DNA of 64,000 nt, taken from contig NC_092858.1 of assembly GCF_032062135.1 (NCBI RefSeq), positions 127,173,014 to 127,237,013 on the forward strand, in the 5' to 3' direction. The position numbers and the translations under genes were made by a program. Each line of letters opens with the position of its first letter. The stretch's first letter is position 1. Positions 46,901 through 61,500 of this stretch are shown piece by piece. The notes under the pieces were generated by a model that had not been told where the DNA came from, did not search any database, and saw only the letters and a list, made by a program, of their open reading frames with translations. Origin of the DNA: Pyxicephalus adspersus. Taxonomy: Eukaryota > Chordata > Amphibia > Anura > Pyxicephalidae.

Positions 46901-49900
46901 GATGGTGAGGATGTTGCGCCGCTGGTTACTGCCAGGTTGCGGTCGTTGGGCACACCTAGGTGGGCAAATCACGGTTCCAAATCACAAAGCAGAAGAATAG
47001 TCGAGGAAGGCCGGGGTCAATGCAGGCAGCAAGCAAGAGAGGTCAGGTTACACGCCAGGGGTCAGCTGCTAGGGATCCAGGAGACAGACACTAGTGACAC
47101 AGGGGCCACTGAGGGCACAGGGAACACAGGAGATACTGAAAGCAAAAGGAGGCACAGGAGACTCAGGGGTATCCACAGACAGACGGGAACACTGGAACAG
47201 AACAGGGAAGTTGGCTGGAAACCAACAGACTGGACAACGAGGGGTTAACGCAGGAGCTGGACAGAATTAAGCACCAGGTAAACAGGAACGAGCTCAACAG
47301 AACTAGGTTCTCAGCAAAATGGAGACACGTTGCATGAACACAGAGTGCAGTGTGTGAGCTAGCTAAACAGCCAGGGTTGGTCAAGAGGCTATTTCTGATT
47401 GATCAGCAGATTGGACAGAATTGAAAAGGTTTGGAAACAAAGGCACGCCCAGCGTCAGAACTGCCCACATGTGCAGGAGAGAGGCATCTGCACTTTAGTG
47501 AGGACGAGGGAAGTGTGACATGTTTATTCAAATTCATACACTTGATGAAGCAGAATGCTTAAGGGAAAACACTCAATAAAAAAAGTTATTACAACATTGA
47601 GCAAAAACATAAAACCACCTACCCAATATTGTGTTGGCTCCCAAAACAGCTCTGACCCATCGATGCATGGACTCCACAAGACCTCTGAAGGTTTCCTGTG
47701 TTATCTGGTTGACCCCTTGTGATGTTATCCTTAGTTGTCCTCTGATCCCTGATTTGTTATGGGCCAAGTGTACGTTTGTCCAGCACTTGACCAACTTATC
47801 TGTGATAATGTCTGGCTATGTAGGTCACCCAATGCCAATAATAGATCCATCCTTATGGATCCATGAATGACTGATGGTGAACTACCACAATACAAGTCAA
47901 GGTAGAAAGCACAGTGGGGTGCCACTTTCTCTCCTCCCCCTCCTCCTCTCTATAGAACAGAACAGTACAGTGCTTGTTTTTTTCACCTGTCACTCTTGTC
48001 ACTGGAATCAATCATGAAAGATAATTTTCAGTGACAATTATTGAACGTGCCTTATTTTTTGCTTGCTGTTGGTATGCAATAACGCAATATGATATGAACA
48101 TTCATTAAATTGTGAGCCCGTTTGAGGGATAGTTATAGATTTGACTATGGACTTTGCAAAACTCGTAATATGTTGGCGCTATAATAATACTGTGTAATAA
48201 TAAAAATAATACCAATAGCATCGTGCCTTCATCATATTGTAGACATATTCTCCAAGATAGCATTAACTTTGGTCTCTGAAGAACAGCAAAATTCTAAGAA
48301 TCTATAGTTTGCCTGCCTGTAGCATTTCTTTTTTTCTCAACAAATCTGCTATCCAGTCTCAGAACCAAAGTATGGGCATTGTATTACTACTTGTCAGTAT
48401 TGTATTATTTGTGTGATAAGTAAAATGTCAAGATTTCAGTTTGTTGTATTTTAACAGTTTATTTATTGGCATGCATTTTATTTCTTTACTATTTAGGGTA
48501 TTTTTGGTTTTTAAATTATGCAAATCTCAGCAGACTTGAGTGCATCAGTTTTGAAAAAAATTTATTGTACTGCGGTCTTAGTTTTTAAAACCTTAACACA
48601 AAAATAAGGATCTCTATTTTAGCCAGATAACGTACATTTTTCAGTTGCATTGGACTAGACTTTACATTGGACTGCTATTTTCTTTCAATAAGAAGTTTGT
48701 TAACAAAGTGTTTTTTTCTAAATTGTATTAGAAAAGTCTAATGCTAGGTTACTGCACAGATCTGTAAGAATAACACAAGCCCTGTCAATATTCAAGAACT
48801 AATACACATCTCTTTTAGATTTAGACAATTTTTGTTTCTACTGAAGTTCAGCTTTAAAAATCAATATTAGTAAATTAATGTATTGATGCACAAAAAAACA
48901 CCCCAAAACACACATTATTTATGGGAATGAAGTATGAAACTCTACCTTTGTTTTGGTAACACCTATCCCATATTTATGTGAAACCAGAGAAATTACCTGC
49001 AATGGGAAACTCCATCTTTGTATAAGTAAGGTTTACTGTCCATTAAAGAGGGGTAGGGTATGTAATAATTTTGATACCCAAAAACTTGGATATTCTGGGG
49101 AGAAAATATAAAGGGAGAAAGATGTGCATTACAATAAACTTGTAGCTCTGCCCTGCACTACAAAATGTTGTTCTACAAATGACTCTCTAAGCATACTATT
49201 GTTGATCTCAACGTTTTCTTCTGTTCTAGTTCCCTATGTCAGACATTGCTTCAATTATAACCAAGTTAAGGCAAATTTGTGAATCTAAGTCCAGAGAAGT
49301 CAAGCAACTCTTTGCATCTAGTGACCCTGGAAACAGAAATGAGATGACGTATGAAACCTTCAGGTATGCAATGTCAATGTAAAAGATGTCTGTGCTTTTC
49401 CAGTGTGTTCTATATTTATCATTTTAGAGGAATCTGTCCCAGCATGCTTTCACTATGTGTGTGATGACTTCATGGTGACCAGAAAGGCAACAGAGGTTAC
49501 ACTTGCATCGCTCTGGTTTCCACAATCTTTCTATTTAGAAGACTGTGCTGAGAGGTCTGATCTATCAGCGTGATTTAGGAAGCCTTGAGATGAATTAATC
49601 GTCTTCCTTACAGCACCAGTCTGTTCTTGTGTATTCACAGCTGCACTTCCTAAGTGCATAACTATAACTCTTGTTTGTTTTGGGACATGTAGCACTTGAC
49701 ATGTAATATATATGTCCTAAATGTCATCAGTTTGAAATCTCTGACCACCTACTAACATCTCTTGGTGTTCTTGTCTGATGTTCCGCTGTTAAAATAGGTC
49801 TATCTTTAGCTTGTTTAAGATTAAATGTTTAGATTAAAATACTGTACTTTTATATAAACTTAAATATTTTTAAAGCAGAAGAATATATGTAACACCTATC

Positions 49901-52900
49901 ATTTTTTTGTCCTCTTTAGTTTTTGAGAAACTAAAATAGATTAATGTTTCATTTTTTTGTTTAAATTGTGCCCTTTCTAATAGAATAGATTTTCTTTCTA
50001 ATACATTAGGAATAAAAGAAAGTCTCTCTAAAGTCAGGAACATATGCTGTTATTGAAAAATACTTACCATTTATTATTTCTTGTTTGTGGGTATTTTTTT
50101 TTTAATTTGTTGGGGCCAAGCAAGCTCTGGGGACCGTTGGCATTGCCTGTGTTAAACAATGGGGCAGGTGTTGTTTTCCTAGCAGGACTGTGTTTGAACA
50201 TAGTCTCTTGGATTTACAGTTGGCACTGCAGCAAGTGTTCCCCTTGGAAGATTTCCCCTCTATTTCTGTTGCAATGACAATTCAAAAGTATGGATTTTCT
50301 TTTTATTTCTATCCCTGTGACAATGGTCATTGGGGGTAATACAGGGGCTGAAACTCCCCAGCAGAGACAGACACAAGACTAGCCACAACTAAACCTAAAT
50401 GTCTTGGCTTTAGATATAATGTAAACCCAAATGCATGTTAGCAAGGTATGGCAACATGTGCTTCTATATGCATTGTATTGTAGTGAGTTGCTTAGGTACA
50501 ACTGGGATGTCATTAACAATGCATGTGCTGTGTGTCCTGCTTTGTTGCATTAATTCACATGTATCCACATGCTTTGAAGTTAGTTGACACAATTTCCCTG
50601 ATTTATTAAAGTTCTCCAAGGCTGGAGAAAATACACTATCATCAGTGCAGCTGGCTAATCCAGCAAATCTGGAATGGATTTCCCAAAAGTCTTTAGCTAT
50701 ATTTTAGCAAATGTTTTTATTCCTGGACCAGATCCATTCCAGGTTTGCTGGATCACCCAGCTTCACTAATGAAGGTGTATCCTCTCCTCTTGGAGAACTT
50801 TATTAAATCAGGGCCAATGAATTGGTCGAGGGCAAAAACAAAATTGGTGAGTTTCTGTGCAATGCAAGTTGCAATGAAATGTGTTCAAGTCTTTTATGTC
50901 ATAGGGGTAAATATTTGAGCAGGACATGTCTTTTTGTTCCATCTGGTAAAAACAACACATGATAAATGGACATAGAAAAAGCCTCCCTAAATAACTGGCT
51001 TAAATGGCACAAAACCACCTTACTACTAAGCAAAACATTTTTTTAAATAATAGAATAAAATGCAGTCAATGTGTACTTTCCTGACTTACTCCTTATGTAT
51101 GTATATTTTTTATTAAGAACAATTATGATTTTATCCAAACTGTAGTTAAAGTTGTTACTGATGCTGGTGGTCCTGAGGATCTCTGACGTTATGTCTGCCC
51201 TCATTTAAATGGTTGCAAAAAGATTTCAGGATTATCTACAGCTGCTGCTGCGCTATGAGCCATGATGCAGATGGAAACATCTGCCAACCTTCCTGGTTTT
51301 TCATGCTCTGTCAATAGCTTTCAATGTGTAAGTGTAACTGGTGCAGCGTAATTTTCTTTGTTTTACACCAAACTAGAATGTCTGTATTTTTGACATTGAA
51401 AAGTGTAAATAATAAACTTCATTCCACCTTTGGATTTCAAAGCAATTTTCGTACACTAAAAAATCGAATGATGTTCTGCAAACCATTGGCAAAAACAAGC
51501 AAAAAATATTCCCCATAAGTTGTCAGCTGTGGCTATGATCACATGCAACAATACTTTATGTGTTAAAACATAATATGTGCAACAAATATTTGGCTGGGGC
51601 ATGGCTGTTCTCTTCTGGGAGGCAATATAGACCTTTTGAATAGATCTCAAAATCCTCTTGAACAGGCCATTGTGCTTGTATAGTTATTTCAGATTCATCT
51701 TGGCTCGGTTACAAAGACAGTTTCCTCTTTTAAGTAACCAGCTTTCTTTTTCTGTCCTCTGGCATCCCGAATGTTGTGTGAGTCTCACATTGTGCAGTGC
51801 TCAAGTGTCAGAAGGAGACATGCTGTGTACAAGGTGGAGCAGAACATTATGTTCTGTGTACATCTCTGCATGCATGCAACAGACTTGTCTTTTGCAAAGG
51901 AGGGATAAGTTATATGATTTGAAGATTCCCAGAACATATGAAGAAATCCCAGCACTGAATGAAGATTTATGTAGCAGGCCATGTATTAAGGACATTAAGG
52001 ACCTGTATTTAAAAAAACATAGTATGGTGTATTTTATTTTATCTGACAAACATTCTAATTTTAAAATAAAAACTGGCCAGTCAATACACAGATGCTTTAA
52101 TGCATATTTTCCAATTACATTTCTGCATTAATATTTGTACAAGTACCACCATCATCAAAGCCCCCCTCCCAAACATCTCTGTCTGATTCTCCATCTACTC
52201 CTTCCAGTGTGGAGTGAATAGCAGCAATTAGACCTAAAGCCTTATGAGGAGTGAGGTAGTACTAGCAAAATTATGTTTCTTTATAGACCTCATTGTGGTT
52301 ATCTTTAAAGGCTTCCTTCTGTTTCCTAGTATGTTGCCTTTTGTCCCATTTTACCTCCCTAACAGGTTGGACAGTCGTATCCATCTTGTTTTAGAAATGT
52401 AAAGCCAATCTCCGGGTACAAATAACCCTTTGCCCCACTAAATATCATTGCCTGCATGACATGGATACTTCTTCAGTCCAGTGGTGGGATCCTCCTAGAA
52501 TTCGAAAAAGAAAACTGTAGTAATGACCTTGGTGCAAGGGTATCAATAGCTGGTGTGGGCACATACAATATATGATTTGTGGTCCCACACACCCCAAAGA
52601 TTGCACTGGGCATGAAACAGTTCCTTACTACCCAAAACTGAAAAAAATGTTTTGCACACATATGCGTTATCTGTTATCAATGTTAAATAGTTAATTGGAT
52701 GCAGTAATCAGATTTATATTTTTGAACAACCTAGGCAGGTGGTCTAATTTTGATTTTTTTCAGGACTTTGAGGGTAAACAGTAAAGTAAATACCACCCTA
52801 TGAAATCTGTACTTGAGATTACAATTCAATTCCTAGTAACCATGCCATCACTGAGGTCTGCATTCCAGAGACGCAGTTTATTCACCAGTAACCATGTCAC

Positions 52901-55900
52901 CTGTACGATCTGCACTCCTGCACACACTGCCCTCTCACTGATATCATTGTCACCTGTGAGATCTCCACTCCAGCTCATACAGCTTATGCCACAGCAAAAA
53001 TGTCACCCATGAGATGTGTACTCCAAAACACATACTTCACTCCCCAGTAACTTAGAAAGTAATAAGATCTGCCCTCCAGCAAACACAGTTGACTACAAAC
53101 ATTTGGCCAAGATCTCAAGTGAACATGTTTTTTTTATGAAACACTTTACTAAACAGTGACAAAGTCATTATTGGTATTCCTCATTCCATCCAACCCCATC
53201 CTTCTTAATTATATGTAGTGCCTCAAAGTTCTTAATCACAATCAGTTTTCATAACACTGCATTAAACACAGAGGTTTTTATCTCTGTGTTATAGTGTTTT
53301 TTCTTACACACAGTAACTTATTACTCTTTTTTACACTCAATTCCTTATACTTTTCTTTTGCACACCACTTTTTTTCATCCAAATTTTATAATTGTTTAGT
53401 AACTTTTACAATCACTATTATAGTACGTTTTGGATTTTAATACAATTGTCAAGCTAAGATCATGAAAATCAGAATTCAAATCCAAAATCAACACCATGAT
53501 TCCTAATTAACCATTTTAAGGAGTGGGCACATAGCTAGCCTTGTGTCAAAATTTTAAATACTGAAAAACCTTTTGAACACCTTGGTAATTTTTCAGCTTG
53601 TCACCATTTTTATGAACAAAGCTTTTTATCTGTATTCATCAGCAATTGTTAGAGAGTTGTTTGATGAAAAGGAGTCTATACATATTTCTTTGACACTTAA
53701 AGTGAGTTTGTTGAAAATCATTTTAATTAATGAGGAATACTGACCTTTCAGGGGATTTAAAACTATAGATGTAAACAGAGATTATAGAGCACTGCATGTT
53801 CTTTTAAAACAGGAAACATTGTTCTAATATAAATATCAGTTCTATACTTGTGCTGTGTCCTCATACATACTTTATATCCCTTTTAACTTTTTCTTTCTAC
53901 ACCTGACTGCCTAAACATTTGAAAAATGGAGACAGAATAATTAGCTGAATTATATGTTACTGGCTTCAAATTCTATAGCTTTATTCCATAGTTTATAATA
54001 GCTCCTCGGTTTTTCCTTTCGGAACTAATTGTTCATTTTACCTTTCTAGAAATGTCATGGTGGATATTGCTGAGGGAAGTCTCACAGAACATGAAATAAT
54101 GACGGTCGGACGCTACTACAGTGTACGTGAGAAGCCAGAGGTTGATTTAGGCCTTCTGATGGCTGTAGCCCAAGAACAGCTGAAGAAAAAGTCATTTGAG
54201 AACTTCAACAAACTCACTGATGCCTTTGTTTATAATGACCGTGAAAGGTAAAAAACTGTGGGAGAATATATATGCAGGGAATCTGCAACCTATGACTCCA
54301 AGTTTTTTTGTTTTGACTTTGTATCCTGCATGCACTACAGGGTAATGAAAAAAGGTAACCATTCAAAAACACTGATAAACCACATTTTGGTCATTGTGGA
54401 AAAATGTCTACTTATATACATATACATATATATATCAATCAATACAACACACATTGAGATTGAGGTATATATTCAAATCCTTCCCATGTTAATCACATCC
54501 TGTTAATCACATGTAATACCAATTTGTGTTCTGACAACATTGTTAGTAACTCTTTGTGGGTAATACAGGGTCTGGCATTAATTTGTTGAATGACATAACC
54601 TTTTTCTACATTTTATAGACAACACTCCTAAAATTATGTAGCTTTAAATGTCTAAGTCCCACAGTAATATACAGTAAATACAGGACCTTCTGGATCATTC
54701 CTCATTGTAAAGGAAATCCTGGTGCACTGACTAATATAATTTAGAAAACTCAAGCTGCAGCATTCACAATACATTTGAAACACCCTAGCAAATAATTAAA
54801 AACTTCATGTAGATTTATTTTAACTTACATTCCCATATACATCATTAGGCAATCAGACAGAATGAGCTGTTGAAAAAATCTTCACTGTGTTCAGAGATTC
54901 CTTACTACGGGGCCCCAAAGATCGTCCCCATTGCTATACATACTTTACAGAAAAAAAGCATTTGCTTTATAGATACATATGACTTGTTAGCATTAAAGTA
55001 TACTAAAGTCACATTTTTCCATTTACTAGAAACATTTTGATGAAATACACCATAGGTATACAACATGTATACTGATATTAGTCGATTCAGACTGTTTGTT
55101 AAGTGTAATCCTAAGCACAGATATCTGTATTTTCTTCACAGATAATTAACAGATATCACCACAACTTTCTCAACCAGGGTTCCACCTGAGGATTCCTGGG
55201 TTTCCTTGAGCTGTGGAAAATTGATCTAGTAGATACTAATGTCAACAATATTAGGGGCAGAATCTGCCACAGACATCCAGTGGTAGGGGTTACGTCTATA
55301 TGATCACCAATGGAAGTTGCCTGCAATCTAAAGAAATCCTTACATTGGAAATCATCACTGACCACCAATATAGGGGCTCTTTTTCTAAAGTTAGAGGGCA
55401 TTTCTCCACTGCCCACTGCTATAGTAATGTATTTTCCTACTAACCTCCAGTGTATGGGGACATACCTTACTTCTACGGATCACTAGTGTATCTACGAGTG
55501 ATCCACTGTGGGAGTCAGATACTCCTCATCTGCCATATTCTTTGTTTTTTTCTAAAACTGTCTGCAACATATTGATCTCAATAACATATGTAACATATTG
55601 ATCTGCAGATTTAATACTTTTTATTAGGTGTTTCATACTGGCCAGTCAAGATCGACACTAGCTAATCGAATATGGTTAATTGCTATTTGGAGATTTATTT
55701 TGCATTACCAAGAAAATGTCCAGAGAGTTCCTTTTGTTAGAGCAGAGAAGACCCCATATGTATGCTTCACTGGAGCTGACAAATGTGGCCTGCTAAAATG
55801 CACTGCTTGGTTTGCATCCTGTACTTCTAGATTTATTTCCCACTGTACCATACATGCACTTTTGACCCCAATAGAAAACAACGGTCCAGTCTCTGGAGAA

Positions 55901-58535
55901 TGAGTTTCTGAGATGGCCTATTACCTCCTATTGTGGTCAACACCACATGTTTAGGGTAGTGTGGTAGAAAATCTAGAGAAAGTCACAGTTTACAGCAGGC
56001 CTTACTTGGTCAGTACTAGGTAAGCATGCACCTAAGATCTGTAAAGGGTAAATATATTTTAGTCCTGAGGTGGAGGAAAGGGTGGGCTAGGGGAATATTA
56101 TCAGGGATCACAATAATCTTACAGGAAAATTGGTATTTTAAATCAAGTTTGGGCCTACTGACTCCCTCCTTCCTCCTTTGCCTTACCTATTTTATATATC
56201 CCTCCAATGTCACATTTGTCAGCAACCTTCTCCATTAGAACTGGTCCATAGCAGCCTCAGTGGTTTGGCAGTCTTGTTTACTGAGCTGGAGACCCACAAA
56301 CACCTTTTTACTACAGGCACCACTGAAGAAGTTGTATCTTTACCACTTACGTCAGAAGTCATCTCTATTATAGCTTATTAGGAAAGGGCACAGACTAGCA
56401 TTCATTGACTGATCTGAGAGGTAAGTATGTTTGGATAAAGCTTTCAACTTGGTTCTAGTATTAATAGTATTTAGTTTTCAAATTAGATAACAAAACTTTA
56501 CTTAAATACTTAGAATGTTAAACATTGTGTCCATACATTTGCTTTGTATTTTTAATAGGGCTCAGATTAGGTTGACTGGATCAATCATATTATTGCATGC
56601 TGTCTATGTATCAAACACTTCACATGCTTCACACCTTACCACAATAAAGTTTTTTAAAAAAAAGCAATTTGTCCAAAAAATCTGGGAAACTCACATATTT
56701 GACTGTGTGGCAGTCCAATTTGAGTTTTGACTATCAGGTTAGACTTAGATGTACAAGACTGTACTTTTAGCCAGTCCTTTTTATAACATGTATTTTGGCC
56801 TATGCACCGTGCACTTGTCTGCAAATTGTATATTGTATTGTATAGTATTTTTTTTATATGTAATAAAAATGTAAACAACAAAGCTCATATTTTTTTCTTT
56901 AATTTTTTTAAAGGAAAGGTTTGCTTCCATTTCAAGAAACTAAAACTATCTACAAAGCCTTCAAACTACCATTAGCAGATGACATTCTTCGAGTTATATT
57001 AGAAAAGTAAGTAACTATGAAATATTTATATTTAAGACATGCTTGATTGTCTTTTGTATAGGGAGTTAAAGCTAAACTCTGGGATACACACATAGGGCCT
57101 GATTTATCAAAGCTCTCTAAGAACAAAAAAATCCTCTCCAACCTTGGACAGCTTTAATAAATCAGGGCCAGATTGTCTAAAAACAAGAGACTTGTATGCT
57201 TACATAAATTTTGCTTTGTTTTCTGTATTTCATCTAGATCTGTGCAGTAAACCAGCCTGAAACTTTGCCTTTGTACAGAAACCTATTATAAACATGGTGG
57301 CTCAGAGGTTAGCACTCTGGCCTTTGCAGTTCTGGGTCCCAGGTTCTAATCTCAGCCAGGACACTATCAGCATGGAGTTTTCAGGTTCTCACCTTGTTTG
57401 TGTGGGTTTCCTCTGGGTACTCTGGTTTCCTCCCTCACATTCCAAAAACACGCAGTTAGGAAAAAAATAACGTTAGACAGTATCAAAGACATATGACTAT
57501 GGTAGGGACATTAGATTGTGAGCCCCTTTGAGGGACAGTGACATGACTATCGACTTTGTAAAGAACTGCGTAATAAGTTGGCACTATGTAAATACTGTAA
57601 AATAACAGGAAAGTCCGGCTACTGCTACTTTCTCTTCCCATGCAGGGTTACTGGTCTTGTAGCCACCCCTTCTAGTTTTCCGCAGGCAGCCTGAAGTAGG
57701 TAGGACTGTTGGATCCCTTCCACAGATGCACTCTCTGCACAGGCTATGTAAAACATATTGTTGATGTCACTGCTACTTTTACAAGGTAATATTTAGGATT
57801 AAGAATTAAGAATTAAGGTTTATTTAAACATAGTACATAGCTCAGAACTGGCATCACCAGTAAGGCAAGCAGTAGGCAGACAGTAAGATAGAGTTTGCAG
57901 AGCTGCAGAATCTGAGAATCGTTGACACCTTCTTGATATTCAGCTATTTATTTCAGTAGGGATGGGTGGAAAACAAGAACGTGATTTACATTACAAACTT
58001 TTGGCAGGTAAAACAGACCCTTTATGTGTTTCAGCTGTGTATTTTGGCTGCTTGACTGAAGATGTCCTTTAAAATGATGAATGTGATATTAGCACATAAT
58101 CAAGTGTATAATTTAACAAAGCGCATGTTTGGTGTATGTTAAGTTGTGGCAGTCATCTTACATCAAGGTATCCTATACATACCTTAATTATGAGACATAT
58201 TATTTTGTTTTTAGCTGCATCTGTAGGAATGTAAAGCATATTAGCAAGCCAAGTTATTATTGCTTTGGACTGATCTTTACATTACTTGTCTCCTATGTTT
58301 TCCACTTAAAAGAGGAAAGTAATATCGTATATTTGGATCTCAATACAGATGTAAAGTCTGCTTAGCAAAAAAGTCCAGACTAGCATGATTTTTCTACTTT
58401 AACAAAAAACTTGTCATGGAGGATGAGAATGGTACATTCTCATCCCCCACATAAAAGTGTATGTAAACCATATCCTTGTACTCTGTACTACATTTCATTT
58501 CCTCTCAAATCTAAATTTGGCTAGTGTGTGTGTGT

Positions 58536-58566
<31 letters not shown>

Positions 58567-61500
58567 GGGTTTATGCTCTTTACAATCCATTGGAAATTAA
58601 GTAATTAGGGCTGACACTTTATACTTAGGAATTCAGAGCTGGGTGTTGGGATAAAAAATGGGGAAAATGCATGTATTCTACATTTAATTTTAATTTTGAC
58701 TTCACATATGCTTTAAACATTGTTAAATATGTGATATTCAAATGACAAGGCTAATTCTATTTCATACAAAAGTACTATTTTTACCTTATGGTTCACAATG
58801 AAATCATAATGTATTGTGAAATGGGACAGAGTGGCCAAATGTTTGTCTCTTTATGTAAAAGCATGGAATATTACAAAAACATGGTTCAGTAAGGGACAGA
58901 AAAGAAGTGATGATAGAATGAAAACAGTACAGACACATCAGACTCCCATCAGTGTAACAAACTCACCATGTCAACAAATGTAACAAAATATGTGCAGTAA
59001 GCAGCAACTGCATAGATTCCACATGTGGTTCCAGTTTGTGCAGTTTGTGGGACTGATACTAAATCTGAAAGTAAAGAAACTGTAAACTTAATCTTTGTAA
59101 TGTTCTTGTAATGGTTCTGTGTTGGATTTATGCCAACATTCACAAATGAATACCCCTATTTAATTACATACATGAAAAAAATGTAGTAGCTTTGTTGGAG
59201 TCATATATATGTAATCATGTAATATATGCTGTTTGGTTTGTTCAGACATGAAGAAAGCGAAGGTCAAATTAATTATGTGAAACTGTTGTCAGGCCTTAAC
59301 TGGCGAGAAAATCCAAATCCAGCAAGACAAACCACACCAATTAAGGTAAATCTGTTATGTAAACTCTGTATTCTTGCTTTTCCCTCACCTTCCCATCCAC
59401 CCATATTTCCCTTTACCTTTATTTTTTTTAATCTTTTTATTAATAACATCATCAAACATTTCATGTCAGACCCAGTATTCTGGGCATCCCTGAATGGTGC
59501 TGAAAGTTAAAGCATCAGTACTGTTTTCTGCATCTTTTAAGGTATAACATAGGCCATGTGGCTTGATCTATGTATGTATGGCTAAGTTTAGTTAAACGTT
59601 CAAGCTGGAGAAGATAAACTCTACTGAGGGAACCTGAGTGATCCAGCAAGCTTGGAATGGATTTCTTAAAAATCATTTGCTATAATTGTCAAATGTTTTT
59701 AATCCTGGACCAGATTTTTCCAGGTTTTCTGGATCACCTAAGTTCACCCATGATAGTCTATCTTCTTCAGTCTTGGAGAGCTTTAAAAAAAATCAGGCCC
59801 TCTGTGTCTTCACACAGAGGTTTTGCCTAACATCAAAAGTAATACATTTTGGTATCTAAATGGAAAAAATAGAGATTTAAATGCTGCAGTTGTATAGAAA
59901 ATACCCATGTCCAAATATATACCAAATACATATTTTTCCAGAAATGGGGAAAAAGGCTGTCAGATATTAGAGTTTTGGTCTTTTGTACAATATAAATATC
60001 ATATAAAGATTTAAAATGTGGAGATATAAAGAGACAGGGTGCCTCATGGTGGAAAATATACATGCTGTGAGAGTACATAGGAATGAATTAAGTCATTCTC
60101 TTCTATTTGTAGTAGACAATTGTGACAACTGATATCACAACTATTATTGTCACAAATGTGAGACCAAGTATGAAAAGGGCTTCTGTAAACTTTATAAGGA
60201 TAAAATCATTGTGTAGTTATTCATAATCATTAAGTAGTTATGATATCAGTCATCTTGAATACATTTCACAGTAATTATCTGTTATTTATAATTTGCAGCA
60301 TAGCACACAATATAGACTTGTATGGGAATGTAAAACCCATCTGACCTGAACAGTAGACTGTCGACACAAGCCATCTTCCCTCTTACTTAGCCTAAATCTA
60401 CCTGATTCATACATGAACCAATAATCCAGCACCCCAAGACCTAAATACATTGATCCAGAAGCATCTCAAACTGATATCAAAGTGATGCTATAAGCCACAC
60501 GTAGAGTCCAGAAATTAATATTTTTAAAGCCCAACTTTATCCAAAGTTAAACACAGCAAAAATTAACCAGCAATGATATTGATAAAAACAATGTATAGGT
60601 AGTCCTCGGGTTAAGAACATCCGACATTTGGACGACTCCTAGATACTCACTACTGTGCAGGATGGAGACTTGGAGGGAGAGGGAGGCGGTTTGCATGACT
60701 TGCAGAAGAACTCTTTTGCTAAACACAGCTGAGAATTACCAAGACAAACTCTGCAGTTGTTTCTTTTTGCATATCAAAGCAGAGCTTGCTCCAGAAGTTA
60801 ATAAATGTTTCATAAAGTTTTTTTATGCTTTGTTTGTGATTAACTTACAGTGAGGATTTTATACAGTAACTGACACCACACTGCCTAATAATATGTTAAN
60901 NNNNNNNNNNNNNNNNNNNNNNNNNNNNNNNNNNNNNNNNNNNNNNNNNNNNNNNNNNNNNNNNNNNNNNNNNNNNNNNNNNNNNNNNNNNNNNNNNNNN
61001 NNNNNNNNNNNNNNNNNNNNNNNNNNNNNNNNNNNNNNNNNNNNNNNNNNNNNNNNNNNNNNNNNNNNNNNNNNNNNNNNNNNNNNNNNNNNNNNNNNNN
61101 NNNNNNNNNNNGGGGGGGGGTGTCCATCATATGTGACATGTGTCACATACCCATGTGGCCTGCAGGAGGAACTTGTAATCACAGAAACTATCATGTAATC
61201 ACAGAAACTAGATGATGAGAAATTATTAACAGGGAGCTAAAGGCAGGAGAGTCTGTACTGCTGCACACAGTTATACCATAGTTTTTTTTTTTAAAAAAGC
61301 TAATTTTAATTTACATCAATTAGCTTGATTGCTTTTGAGAAAATGTTACAACAGTCTTATGTAGTATGTTTGGAATACCCAGGAATACCAAGCTTGCTAA
61401 ACCAGCCAAACTCTTGGCAGTTGCATTTTTTTCCTCTGGCCAGCAGGCTCACAAAAGGCACTTAAAAGCACAAACAACTGTATAGCTATGCAGATCTTTT

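Noticed and set aside
51658..52131. 157-codon open frame in intron 11
   Set aside because: No recognisable domain, and it is not needed for or in phase with EFHC2.
57294..57370. tRNA gene
   Set aside because: A- and B-box-like words are present, but the cloverleaf is degenerate and the sequence continues into a SINE body.
60859..61198. Open frames around the third gap
   Set aside because: Artefact of the run of N.
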